Below are positions 32,031-43,838 of a stretch of 64,000 bases of DNA, piece by piece. The DNA is from Desmodesmus armatus (Eukaryota; Chlorophyta; Chlorophyceae; Sphaeropleales; Scenedesmaceae). The stretch is from contig VIIQ02000312.1 of NCBI GenBank assembly GCA_007449985.2, forward strand, positions 20,013-84,012. Direction: 5' to 3'. Every line of letters starts with the position of its first letter. The first letter of the stretch is position 1. The translations under genes were made by a program, and so were the position numbers. The notes beneath the pieces were generated by a model. It was given only the letters and a program-made list of their open reading frames with translations. It was not told where the DNA came from and ran no database searches.

Positions 32031-35000
32031 CCCCTGCTGGCAGCAGCAGCAGCAGCAGCAGTAGTTCAAGCAGTTGTCCAAGGTTTCAGTGAGCCTGTGG
32101 CTCCCTCAAAGGAGGTTGCTCTGCTTCTTTGCTGGGTTAGCTCCTGTAGTACTAGTGCATCGTGTGGTGCAAGCATACAGGCTGTGTGGTTAAGTGTGTT
32201 TTGGCAAACAGCGGTGCAGCATGCTGCTGTTGCCGCTGCTATCTGATGTGCAAGAAAGGGGAGCTGCTGTCTAATGGCAAGCAGGGCTCCAGCAGGATTC
32301 TGACATTTGCAGGAGGTGGAGTATCATACGTCACAGTGTCCCTCATTTAGGCATCTGTGGGGGTCTGGCAGGCTTCGTTTCAAGGTTTTGCAACCAGCTT
32401 GGCCTGGTAGATTTGGCCCCCGGTAGGTTTGGCCCCCGGCAGGATGTAGGGTGTGGTGGTATATGGATGCAGGTAGGGTGACTGAAGTGCCATTGTTTTG
32501 GTTGGGATGTTGGGTGTATCCAACTGGATTGGTTGAAGCGCCTTCTATATCGTGGGGGTGTCTCATCCCACTGCAAGGCATTACTACAGGCCCCCTGGCA
32601 GTAGTGTGTGCCTCGCTGTTAGGTGGAGTGAATCCTGGCGCTATACTGCCGAGCTTTCAATGCTGGAAGAGCCTTCAAAAACAACACGTTGCTGTGCGGC
32701 TGCCGACCAGTCGACATTGGGCCACCTGTGTGGATGCAGTCCTTTGGTATGTGGTGTGTGTAAGAGGGCTTCGTTGAGTGTGGAGGTGGCCGCAAGTGGT
32801 GCAGTCTCACTGCAGACTGGTTTGCCTTCGGCGCCGAGGTGTGTGGGGTTGGTGTTCCTACAGGTGATGGCTTCAGAGGAAGCCGACTGCCCCTGGGACT
32901 ATTCCTATTCCTATTTTTTATGAGGGTGAGGGTGAATATTGCCCGCAGCTGTATGGTTCTGGAGCCAGGCACGTATGCGCAACAGCTGTCAGCTCACCTT
33001 CCCCTCTGACCCTGCCACTGGGGAGCATGCAGTATCTTGCTGAGCAGTCCCATGCATATGCACCTGCTCACCAGCTGGCCACTGCAGTGGCCATTGAGCG
33101 ACTCAGTGGGCGGATTGCCTGCTTGTGAATCTACGCTTTGCATGATAAGACGCATGATAAGACGGCGCTGCTGTGTTGTGGTGGGTGCAGTGTACACATG
33201 TGCACACCTGCAGCTGTGTGTTTGGCATCTGCATGTGCTTGAGACATGGACATGTGGAAAGTGTGCCGAGATCATCTTGATGGTCTTGTTCTGCAGTTTT
33301 GGTGTGCAGCTGCTGGCTGAATGATGTGTCTGGCCAAATCTACTGTGCAGAAATTGGCCTTGAACAGATGCTATCGGGGCCTGCCATGGTTGCTCCAGTA
33401 CATCATTTAGCTGCTGAGCATTTCGACTCCTTTGGCCTTAATCTAGCGTTTCGAGTTATAAAGGGGCAGATTGGAGAGTACAGTGCAACACAGGGGCCAA
33501 GTTACGGCACATCCCAAAGCCTGACTCAGATCAGTACTAAACCCTGTGAACAATGCCATGCTGAGTGCTAAACCACAGTATCAGCAAACATGTCCCAAAA
33601 GAGAGAAAGTCTCAGGCCAGTGGGTCCTGCTGCTGTCCTGTATTATACACAATCATTCATTGAATGGAGCTGTGGTCGTGTACACGTTGCACTCTTCTTC
33701 ATCTGCCAATGCCAGCTGCATTGCCTGGATTCAGTGAAGCAAACTTTTGCTTTCAGAGACCTTCGTACCGGTACCGAACAGCTCTAGGCCATGAAAACCC
33801 ACAAGCCACTACCCTCAGGCCTCTTCTTTATGCAACCCCTATGCCAATCTTCCCTCACAAGTACAGCTTGGCGCCCTAGAAACTGCCACATGCAGTGCTT
33901 GAGCAACTCAAGCAAGCAATCCTTGCAGCAGCCTGCAGCAGGAAACTGTTCCTGGCAACACCATACGTCGCAGTGTGCAGGTCAAGCCTTGCAGGAAGGC
34001 CTATGGCTGTTCTGTGACAAGGATCGGCTTCAAAGCACGCTAGAGCCTTTAGTACCACCCATGGGCCAGTCAGCATGATGGGCCACCCAAAAGCTACTGT
34101 GCATGGCAGAGCCTGCCATGCACCCCTCCATGCATTTACTGGCACACCGTTCATGCAGCTTATGCTTCCTCAGCATCAGCGCACCTGTTGGCAACAGCCC
34201 CATGGGCTCTAATCAGACAGAGCAAAACCCTACCTAACGCCTAAGACCCACCAGCCACACACTCTCGCACACGCCACAAGCTCCTTACCCCCACCTAACC
34301 TATAAAGTCTACGCAGCCTCTGAACAAGCAGCCTTTCCCAGTAAACTGCAAACAAAAGTGCCAAGAACTTCTTGAAGCTGCAGGGGAATACAGTAAGCAC
34401 CGGGGGGAGATGCTGTACAGAGGCCGCCATTGTGCATATAAAGCAAGCAAGCGCCCCTTGAGATGTACCATCGCATTGTACGCAACCACCAGCATGTCCC
34501 AGTGGACATGCATCCTATCATGAGCAACGCTGTACCATTGCAACTGCCAGTGGGCAGCTTCCAAACTTCACACACTGGCTGACCGTCACCGCCAGCAACC
34601 ATGACTTTCAACCACGCTGTGAACGCACCAAGAGCGTCAGAGATACCCTAAAGAGTTGCTGATTGAAGCTCCGTTGGTGATCAAACGTGCACAGCAGTTG
34701 TGGCATGTGCACATGCCATCCCTGCAGCAATCCTGCATGTCGGATCACGAATATGCGCCCAATCAAATCACTGCGATCAAGTCATGATCAGGTGTGGTTA
34801 AAGTGTGATGACGCCACAGCACATCAAAGCAGCCGCATGTTGAGCGAAGGCACCCTCTGAGCCACCGGCACCCCCAAAACACACACCTGCCCTGATCTTA
34901 GCGGCTAGTGGAGCAAGTTGATCACACTTAAGCCGCAGCGTGATCACACTATCGATGCAAAGATGCTTATGCCCAGCCACATGTGTTCAGACACCAAACC

Positions 35001-35524
35001 ACATGTGTTTATCAGCAGATGTACTTGATCAAAATGCATGGACGCTGCGAACCCTCAGCCAAGCAGCAGCCACAGCACATCGCAGCGCGGCACAGCACGG
35101 CCACAGTGGGTGCCTATGCCAGCATGTACTCTTGTGTAGCTGCTGCAGGCTGGGGACATGGAATCCAGACAAGTTGTCTGCCTAACCGAGTCTGCACAAA
35201 ACCGCCATGAGACACACAAATGCATGTGCACACCAACAGCACTTGAAGAGTGCATGGGGAGGCAGTCAATGCAGTGTATGAGGCCCAAGTGGGGTCCTCT
35301 GGGCTGAACAACTGCTGCAGCAGGCCCCCGCTGCTGCTGCTGTTGTTCCTTCAGCAGCCCCTGCTGCTGCTGCTGCCTCCTGCCACCCACCTCAAGCTGC
35401 TGCTGACACCCACACACCCTGCACACAAGCATGCACAGCGACACCCCCCTGCTACATTCAATGCAGCTTCAGCGCGCACCAAAGCCCGCAAAGGCTTCAT
35501 TGCGGCAATCTGCCAACTGTCAGA
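32031..35524. other. Intergenic region, about 3.5 kb
   Basis: The ENT-like gene and gene B converge here. I found no supported gene. It contains a direct repeat (ggtttggcccccgg twice, 32410-32440) and the truncated SINE copy at 32824-32919. Confidence 0.45.
32824..32919 (+). mobile_element. 5'-truncated copy of a SINE-like element
   Basis: About 95 bp match the reverse complement of 58328-58420 with few differences (shared words gccttcggcgccgag, gtgatggcttcagagg, gactattcctattccta). The match ends in a short CTATTC-type tail, and the head is missing, as expected for incomplete reverse transcription. Confidence 0.65.
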
Positions 35525-38500
35525 TCACGGGGACAGGGTGATATTGAGGATCTTTGCCTTGTGCTTCTTTGCAGCTTTCATAACTGCGATCTTGGGACCC
35601 AGCAGGCTCTTCAGAGCAGCAAGCCCCTCCTCCTTCTTGGCCGGCTTCGCCCCAAGGCCCGTGAAGTTTCCGCCCAGGCCCGTGAAGTTGGTCAGCTTGA
35701 TCCCCGTGAAGTTCCCGCCCACGAGCTTGACGAACGCCTGGTCCGCAAAGTCGCCGCTAATGTTGTGCATGCCAGCCAGGCCGGTAAGGTTCTTCTTGAG
35801 GGCGTCGAATCCTGCAAACGCCTCCAGCACGCTTTCCATGCCGCCCGGAACCATGCTGTCGATGCCCGCCAAATGGCCCAGCTTGGCCGCAAGGGGCAGC
35901 GGCAGGGAGAAGTTGAGGATGCTGTTTCCAGGCATGGTGATGTTGAAGGCGGGATGGTCTGGGAGGCCGGACACCAGCTTGTCGATCGTAATCTTCAAAT
36001 CAGGAGGTGTGACGTGGCCGAGTGTGAGCACCGGCACACTGCTGTTGTCCGCGCCCGCAGGCACCAAAAGCGCGGGAAGACCGGGGATCAGGAAAGGGCA
36101 GATGCTGGATATGTTGGCACTCAGCTCGTTTGGCACCACGTACGTGTCCAATGCGTCGCTGAGCGCCAGGCGGGGCTTGGTGAACAGCAGGCTGGAGGCG
36201 TTCCAAAGCATCAGCGTGGTCTGGCTGCTGTCAAGACCGGGAAGCACCTTGGACAGGCCGCCCCACTGCTCGGATGTCACGTTGACCGCGGGGATGGCCT
36301 CGTCCATCAGCACGCCTGTCATCCACTTGCTGGCGACCTCCGCGAACTTGCCACTCACGATGCTGACAGCCCACTCGGGAGGCGGGAAAATGGACAGCAG
36401 ACGCTCCACCACGCGCTCCATGCTGGGGATAGTAAAGTTGTGAACGTCCAGTCCAAAGCCTGTGTCGTTGAACATGGCGTGCTTGCCGAGGATCTTCGGG
36501 ACGCACAGGAACGGCAGGGACGTGATGTTCGGCAGCAGCATCGACACGCTCGACAGGGCCTCGTCGGGGATGGTAAAGATCGACATGTCCACGTCCACGG
36601 CTTGCTTCATCAGGGGGGAAGATACGTTGGCCACGAGGATGGAAGGCACCTCGAACCCAGGCACGAAGGCGCGCAGGGCGTTGAGTTTGCTCTGGGAGAT
36701 GATGTACTTCTTGAGGTGCGCCTTGGTTGCGAAGGCGGTCGCCCACTGCGCCAGCACGTCGGGCATCCCCATGCCTTGCACTCCCTGCTGCATCACCGGG
36801 AGCTCCGTGATGTTGACCTCGATAGATGGCAGCCAGTCCTTGAGGCTGCGCTGCTCCTTGATTGGCAGTGACAGGCTGAGCTCAAACATGGACATCGCCT
36901 CTGTGATGCCGTCCACAATGTCTGTGATCTTCTCGACAATGGGGCTCAGGCGCAACTTATCGATCTTGGTCTCCAAGAAGGAGCTGATGAGCTGAGCTGT
37001 GAGGTTGAGGTGTGCCTCGATATGGTCCGGCAGGTCGACTGCCAGGCTGCCTGCCTTGAGGCCGGGGCCGTTGATGCAGTCACACACCTTCCACGCCTTG
37101 GAGACGTAGACACCGTTCCCGTCATAGTCACCGGTGTCATTACCATCGCCCGAGACGTTGATGTTCAGGTGCTTCAGGTGTGGCATCTTTGGTAGCATCG
37201 CCAGCAGGGGCCCCTTGTGCTCGATACAGGGGTGTCCAACCCACACGGCGCCTCCTGGGTGCAGCTTCGCCGTGTAGCCCATGGGCACAACCTCGCCGGT
37301 ACAGAAGCCGCCCATACCCAGGGGGCCCGAGGTACAGTTGGGGTTGTGCAGCTTGCAGGCAAGGTTGGAGCAGGGATTGCCAATGGTGTGGTCCAAGATA
37401 GGGTTGGGGATGATGTTGGTACCGTAGCACATCATGGTCAGGACGTCCTTCCCAGCGCCGTTGATCATGCAGGAGGGGGTCAGGCAGGCGCCGCCGGGGC
37501 ACTTGTCGAGCAGGGTGCAGTTGGCGGTTTCGCGGGTGCTGTTGCCGTCGCCACCCCAGAGCAGGTTCTGCTGCAGCTTGTGCAGCGCCTTCTTGAGCTT
37601 ATGCTTCTTCCCAATGAACGGCAGGCTGAAGCCGGTGTCGGTCTCGTTACCCGCGCTGCCGTTAACCTCACCGCCGTGCAGCAGAGGGTGCTCAAAGCTG
37701 ACGCTGCCATTGAAGCTGCCGCTGCCATCGCTGCTGTAGGAGCCGTCGCTGCTGTAGCTGTAGCCGGCTGTAGCGTTACCAGACAGCGGCGCGCCAACCG
37801 CCAGGGCTTCTCCCGTTGTCTCATCCACCACGATGATGGTCTCCGTCCCGGTAGCGCCGTCAGCAGCAGTGCCGTTAGTACCCTCGACGAAGACGCCGTC
37901 AGCAGGGGTGTTGATTCCGACTGTGATGGTGTCCACAGGGGCGGTCTCGCCGTCCTCTGTCATACCGAAGGACAGCTGCTTCTTCTTGAAGGCGCTGTGC
38001 AGTGCGGCAGGGTCTGTACTGTCCTTCTCTGTTGCTTCCATATCGCTGTTCTCTCCAGCCTCGGTGACGATTGAACCCTGGGGAGGATCTTCGCACTCGC
38101 GCAGCACCCAGAAGAGCTGCAGCTGCTGCAGGGGCCCTGCGTTGCAAAAGAACCGGAACAACACCCCCTATCAGCACCAATGAGTGAGGTGGGGAACTTC
38201 TCGGAGACCAAGGCACAACACGCCTCTTGTATATGCCGACATAAGATCTTTCCTTGGACAATCATCCAGCCAAAAACATGAAGGCCCACCTCACGGCCCA
38301 GGGTGCTGCTGTATGGCTTCACCCTACCAGCAAAGAAAAGACTGACCTGTGGCAGCGTTGGTGTTGACCACGTCGGTGAAGCCCTTGAAGAAACCGAGGA
38401 AGGCACCGGTGGCGGGCTTGTTGGTCTTCAAGGGGGCGGTGGAGTCGCGGTTGCCGATCTCCAGGTAGCGGCCCTGATTGGTGCTGACCTTGAAGTACTC

Positions 38501-41177
38501 AATGCAGCTGTGGTGGAGTTGATAAGTTCAACATCAGCAGAGGGGCACAGCAGCAAAGTAGATGTCAGTAAGACTTTTTCGAAGTGTTTACAGCCTGAGG
38601 GTTTGTGGTGCTGACCTTGAAGTACTCAATGCAGCTGTGGAGGGTAAAGGGGGGAGGGGGGGGGGGGAGGGGCAGACCACAGCAGAGAAGCAAAACAGCA
38701 AGGCATGGTTCAGTAAGGCACTTTGAAGGAGCATGTGCAGCCTGATGATTGTGGCAGCACTACTTTGTGCTGACCTTGAAGTACTCGATGCAGCTGTGCG
38801 GGAGGGAGAGGGCAGCAGGGATGGGGAGAAGGAGTCCAGAAGAGCAGCAGCAGCGGGCCAGGGGTCAGTGGCACACCTGACTGAAAAAGCATGTGCATCC
38901 TAGTGATCTCAATGGTGCTAGTTTGTGCTGAGCTAGTAGTAGTCGATACAGCTGTGGGGCAGGGATGGGGCAGGAGGGCAGGGATGGGGAGCGGAAGTGC
39001 AGCAGAACAGCAACATAGGGGCACAGCAGCAGGGCAGGAGTCACCAAGACACTTTGAACACTGGTTGAAGCGTCTACAGCCAGAGGATTGTGCCGGCGCC
39101 AGTGGATGCTGACGTTCAGTTACTCGATGGCGCTGTGTGAGACAGGGCGGGACACTACAGCAGCAGGACAGCATGAAGGCAGGGGTTGGGGAAAAGCATG
39201 TCAAGCCTGCGGGCTCAAGCTGGCGGCGGTGGTTGGTGCTGTTGGGTCATTCAATGGAGCTGTTTGAAGGGTTGGGTACACGGCAGCCAGGATGAAAATT
39301 GGGGATGGTGAAAGGGGCCAAGTGCGAGGGGGGCCTCAGCAACAGGCTATCAGAAACGCAGCAGGGACAGCACTAACTCAGGGTTAGTAAGTGTGACAGG
39401 GTGGATGCATACAGGGATGAACGTTTTCATTTACAGACAGTTACAGTTACAGAAATTGGGGTGTGTGAGGTGGTGATTAGGTGCAGGCTGGCAACGGGTC
39501 CCTGAAGCTGCCGCTGTCACTCTTACTCTCCTCATAGGCCAGCACGCCCTTGCAAAAAATGCTGTGAGAGCCTGTCTGTGATGTGGGGGCCTGCCTGCGC
39601 TGCAAGAGCCTGCCTGTCGATGGCCATACAGCTTGGACAAACTCTTGTCTGTCACAGCTGGGTGAATTGTCACATGTAGCCTGGGGAGAAACCTGTTGTC
39701 TGTGGCTACTGGGTTTTGTCCAGGCTATGCGGCAGGGACAGGCAGGTGCCTAGGGACGGAACATGCCTATATGGAGTAAAAGGCATACACAGGCAAGTTC
39801 AAGCTTAGAGATAACATGCCAGAGGTTGCTGCCGTTGCGCCTTTCCTCCTACACAGTAGGAAAGGCACAATAGCAGAAAACTCTGGCATATTGTGCATGC
39901 ACTTGACCTTGCCTGTGTATGCCTGTACTTCAGTTGGGCAGTAAGTGCAACACATGTTTGTTTGGCAGACCTAGCCATGACAACACTGTGATAATCATAC
40001 AGGGCAGGTGTAGTGCTGCTGTGATGCAAGCATCAAGGTATGCACAGCAGCTGTGCTTGTGTCCCACAACCCCCTCCGTTACCCCACAAAACAAGAAGCA
40101 TGGTCTTCGATACATGTAGGTAGAAAGCAATGGCAGTTTCGGCATGCAGCAAAGTGCAAAGGGCATGAATGCCCATTCAAATTGCTAGAGCAGCTACTGC
40201 ACAAGCAAATGCATTGCTTACTGAGCAGTGGCAATGCTGCTTGTTGGGCACTGCACTACGCTACACACAGGGACCCCTGCAGAGCTTGCAGTCACCTGTG
40301 TTTCTGAACAATTGCTCAGCAGTAACCCCATTCCCTGGCAGTGAATGGCTCCTCTGTGCGCGCATGCTGCTGCTGATATGCATGGCATGCAGGGTTTGGC
40401 TGCATGTTTGTACTGCAGTCGAGTCTTCTTGCTGTAAACTACACCCCCCACACTCGCCACCCAGGCAGAGTGCTGTGTCTGTGCAAAGAGCTGCTGCTGT
40501 TGGCCCAATGCTTCATACTGTACTGCTGTACAGCTGGGCACTGTCACTGGACCGTCCTGCTGCACCTTGGTGCCCGTCTGTGTTGTACTCAGCTGAGCTA
40601 TCAAACAAGCCCCAGACCTGCCACCCTCCCTGCCCCCAGACTCACTTGCCAGCTTTCCAGTGTGTGCTGATGACCTTCTCCTTGGCACCCAGCTGAATGT
40701 GCTTGCTGCTGACAGGCACCTTTGCTGCTGTCTTCTCTGTGCCCAGCCGTACTGCCAGGCTGTTGCCGTGGCCGTATGTGGGCTTCACGCCTACCAGGCA
40801 GCCCTTGTCCTGATCAAAGAACAGGTTGAGCTTCACCATGTCTCCATGGCGCTTCCACTGAGTCTCCTGGCTGTAAGTGACAAATGACTTCTTCCAGTGG
40901 GCACCAAACATTGGTGAGCTGCTCTCAATCGTCGTTAAGCATTGACGTGCCTCTGCAAGTTTCAAAACAAATGGAAGTTTGAGCCACGTTGAGCTGCAGC
41001 ATGTTGGCATGCTGGGGCGGGAGCAGTATCAGAGGTGGGCGTAAAAGCAGTCGCATGGCATGAAAGTTTTGATGAGCTTGGCAGCGCGTTTAAAATAAAA
41101 GTCACCATACCTGAAACTGCTGCAACCGTGGCCAGGAAAAGCAAGGCTGCTGCGAGGTGCCCTCGTTGTTGGCCCAT
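35525..41177 (-). CDS. Gene B: secreted jacalin-like lectin, Cys-rich and repeat protein
   Basis: Four exons, 41177-41111, 40952-40646, 38507-38347 and 38136-35525, give about 1,048 residues. The first two introns have the same phases (1 and 2) as in gene A. Residues 1-22 form a clear signal peptide (MGQQRGHLAAALLFLATVAA). The jacalin-like domain includes SSPMFGAHWKKSF, MVKLNLFFD and IEYFKVSTNQGRYLEIG, and ends at QLQLFWVL. A Ser/Gly/Asp-rich linker leads to the Cys-rich domain at residues about 386-533, closing with WKVCDC as in gene A. Then come repeats: VPGFEVPSILVANVSSPL with LPNITSLPFLCVP near residue 675, and a weaker copy near 815. Many N-glycosylation sequons occur, three of them as NFTG near the C-terminus. 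Exon 4 is one 2.6-kb exon here but is divided in gene A. Confidence 0.83.
38485..39260 (-). repeat. Five or six decaying copies of gene B exon 3 start
   Basis: The exon 3 acceptor and first ~25 bp (plus-strand words gctgaccttgaagtactc and aatgcagctgtgg, 38482-38513) recur near 38611, 38766, 38925, 39104 and weakly 39236. The period is about 130-180 bp. Similarity falls steadily with distance from the real exon, giving an ordered series of ages. Confidence 0.88.
39781..39924. repeat. Long imperfect hairpin, 72-nt arms, in gene B intron 2
   Basis: The arm at 39781-39852 pairs along its whole length with 39853-39924. Matching blocks are aggcatacacaggcaag, atgccagag and gcctttcct, with loops between. 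The terminal loop is nearly absent. The size resembles the hairpin at 318-468 but the sequence differs. Confidence 0.82.
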
Positions 41178-41836
41178 CCTGGTTTGCCTCCTGCCAACCC
41201 AGCACTGATAACACTGACTTGCAAGCGCTGACGTGCCTGAATGGTTTTGCTTATAATTTGACGGAAGCAGCTTCTGCTGCAGAGGCTTTGGAGACAATTC
41301 GACAGGCCTGTACTGCAGCAGTATTACTGCCACGCAGCCAGCATAAATTAAACTTCTCAAAACACGTACTTAAAGTGGTGTTACGTACGCAGAAGCCAAA
41401 ACGTCTGCTGCGTGTTACCATGCATCCAATCCCGGTAAACCCAAGCCAGGGACCACATCCGCTCGCGTGTCTCTTACTTACACGCTACATTTTCAGTAGA
41501 AACTGCCTCTTGACGATTGAGGCTTATAAATATTCACAACTGAGACATTAAGCCGCCAGAAGCATCCTGCTGCCCTCTGAGCCAAAAGCAAGTGTGCCTC
41601 CACACTTCCCACTGACCATGCATACACGAAGCATCTGATAACTACGCCCATTGTATCTGCTTCTGACTGGGCCTCTGCTTGTAGCTGCTAGTTAGTCATC
41701 ATCATGGCGTGAGCACATTACCAATCCAGGATGTGGCGTGCTGAGTGACAGTTCAACTGAGTTGCAGCTCATGACAAGTGAGTGCCACCAGCACAGAGCT
41801 ATAATCAACAAAACAGCACCAGCACAAAGCAACAGT
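41178..41836. other. Upstream region of gene B
   Basis: This is the presumed promoter and 5' region of gene B. No exon or known site is evident. Confidence 0.4.
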
Positions 41837-42226
41837 TCAGCACCAGCACCGACAACCACAGTGAAGGTGTCGTTCACACCATGTTGGTCTGCATATACAC
41901 GTCTGCTGCTGCATGCTGTCCCCATCATTCTGCCTGTCCACTGCTGGCATTGCTACCACAAAGGGGGGCGGCAGCTTCTCACACCCAAAAAGCAAGGCCC
42001 CCACCACTACTAGCAGTAGTACCAGCACCCTTGCTGCTTGCTCCTGGACATCAGCGCTGTTGCTGCTGAGGAGCCTCACCACGGCTGACAGGCAGCTAGG
42101 ATACTTTTGCAGCAGCCTCTCTACGTCTACTGCACACTGTGATTTGCTGTGAAGCACTTCAAGCAGCTGCAGCTGGCCTTTGACGTCCTGTCGCAGCAGC
42201 AGCATGGATGTGCTGAACAACCTCAT
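41837..42226 (-). CDS. Hypothetical ORF with one armadillo-like helical repeat
   Basis: A 129-codon frame encodes LLQKYPSCLSAVVRLLSSNS and VQEQAARVLVLLL, which resemble one ARM-type helical repeat. No neighbouring exons with more repeats were found. The last third (poly-Val, then Gln/Cys) does not look folded. It may be a gene fragment, one exon of a small gene, or chance. A 264-bp MITE starts 95 bp beyond its start codon. Confidence 0.25.
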   Translation of the reverse strand: MRLFSTSMLLLRQDVKGQLQLLEVLHSKSQCAVDVERLLQKYPSCLSAVVRLLSSNSADVQEQAARVLVLLLVVVGALLFGCEKLPPPFVVAMPAVDRQNDGDSMQQQTCICRPTWCERHLHCGCRCWC

Positions 42227-43687
42227 AGCTGCTGAATGAAACAGTTAGCGGGCTCGCAACATGGGTAAATGAAAGACAAACCGGGCCATTGGGAACGATC
42301 TACAAACGTTCAACGTGTAAGGGTAGCGTTTTTTTGAAGCTGATACACCGTGTTCGTCTGTGTCGGGGGATGGAGTTGCTCCCCCCCGGGGGGCATGGTT
42401 TCAGGGGCCAAAGTGCTCCTTGCTTACCCCCCCTCCCAGCACTGTTTTCCTGCCGTTCAGGCCAGATCAGGCCAGATTCCAGTTGCTACCCCCCCCCCCC
42501 TGAGCTGCCCAAAACCGTGCTATCGCTCCTCGCTCCCCCCCGGTCAGACGAACACGGTGTATCAGCTTCAAAAAAACGCTACCCTAATAAACAGCCACCC
42601 TACGTACAAAAACCAGGGCTGGACATTTACCTCAACTACGGTGCCGCTGCTTTTCTGTATGCGATCAGCCCATCTTTTGAACCCACACAGTGCTGAAACG
42701 TGTTGGGGCTGCTCCCACAGGTACCTTGATCTGATTGATCAGCAACTGCAAGCCGTCGACAATCGGGCGAGCAGGCTCTTTTATTCATCAAACATAGAGG
42801 GGCTGAACGTGGTGTACAGTTACGGTGGCTGTACCGATGCCTAGCCCCCCTATACCACCGACTCAGTGAGGCATGCACAGCATGCTGTGCCCCCTACTGC
42901 CTGGCAGCCCCGTACCCTCTGATACACAACACATGTATCTGTTTTCCATGCGTTCACCTTGCCTCCTGCTATTTTGAGGGGAGAGGGGGGATGTCGGGTA
43001 GGAATGCATGCCTCAAATACTGGTCTGATATTGGTGCACCATGGTGGCCAACTGCTACACACGTAGCATGCAGAGCTAAATTTCGATCATGGAGCACGTG
43101 TCTTGGTTGATGTGGGCCAGCCAGAGTACACAGTGTGAGCAGTAACTCAAATTGCTACTACTACTGTACTCATCAATCATCAGCTGGCCCATGTGGTCAT
43201 TGGTTCAGCAGTTGTAGTAAGATCGCAGAAGCTGAAGCTGTCGTGTCTGTCAACGAAAAGAAGTGGTCATGTTCACCAGTTGTGATGGTCAGCATTTGCG
43301 AAGGTGCGGGCCAAACCAGCTATGCGGATATAATTTATGAAACTCCATGCCAGCGCTGCTCACTGGCAATGCTCTGCAAGCAGGAACCTTGAGACGTACC
43401 GCTGGATGTACACAAAGCAGTACCCTAAATCCCTTCAGGTGGGTATGGCACACGTGACAATCGCCATGGCCTAGCAACAACAATCGTGCAGTAGCTAAAC
43501 AGGTCGCAGGATGCGACACAAGGAGTGGGCCTTACAGATCATGCTGGTTGTAAACTTATCGATACTGTAGGCTGCAAAGCTGCCTAATGGCTGGTTGCAG
43601 CACTTGGCACAGCGGTGCTGTGCAGCCCACAAAGTTGCCAACCCTGAAGGATCCCGAAGACAAAAGGCTGGAGGCTCATGGGGTTGA
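42227..43687. other. Intergenic region with a MITE
   Basis: Apart from the MITE at 42321-42584, nothing recognisable was found between the ARM-like frame and the thioesterase 3' end. Confidence 0.45.
42321..42584. mobile_element. MITE copy 1, PIF/Harbinger-like
   Basis: A 264-bp element has terminal inverted repeats of about 40 bp: the left end starts GGGTAGCGTTTTTTT and the right end is its complement ending CGCTACCC. TAA flanks both sides (42318-42320 and 42585-42587). It contains no ORF for a transposase. Short length, long TIRs and a 3-bp TNA-type target duplication fit non-autonomous PIF/Harbinger elements. Copy 2 is at 57966-58225. Confidence 0.85.
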
Positions 43688-43790
43688 TCACAGTCTGCTG
43701 CGAGGTCCATGCTGCTGCTGCTGATGCTGTTGCTGCTGCTGATGATGCTGTTGCTGCTGCTGCTGATGCTGTTGCTGCTGCTGGTGCTGG

Positions 43791-43838
<48 letters not shown>

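Noticed and set aside
33037..34611. Several open frames of 60-100 codons in the 32-35 kb region
   Set aside because: None has recognisable motifs, consistent splice borders or a paralogue in the window.
35561..36871. A 436-codon plus-strand frame opposite gene B
   Set aside because: It is antisense to the conserved repeat region shared with gene A, and its Gln/Arg/His-rich translation is typical of a shadow frame.
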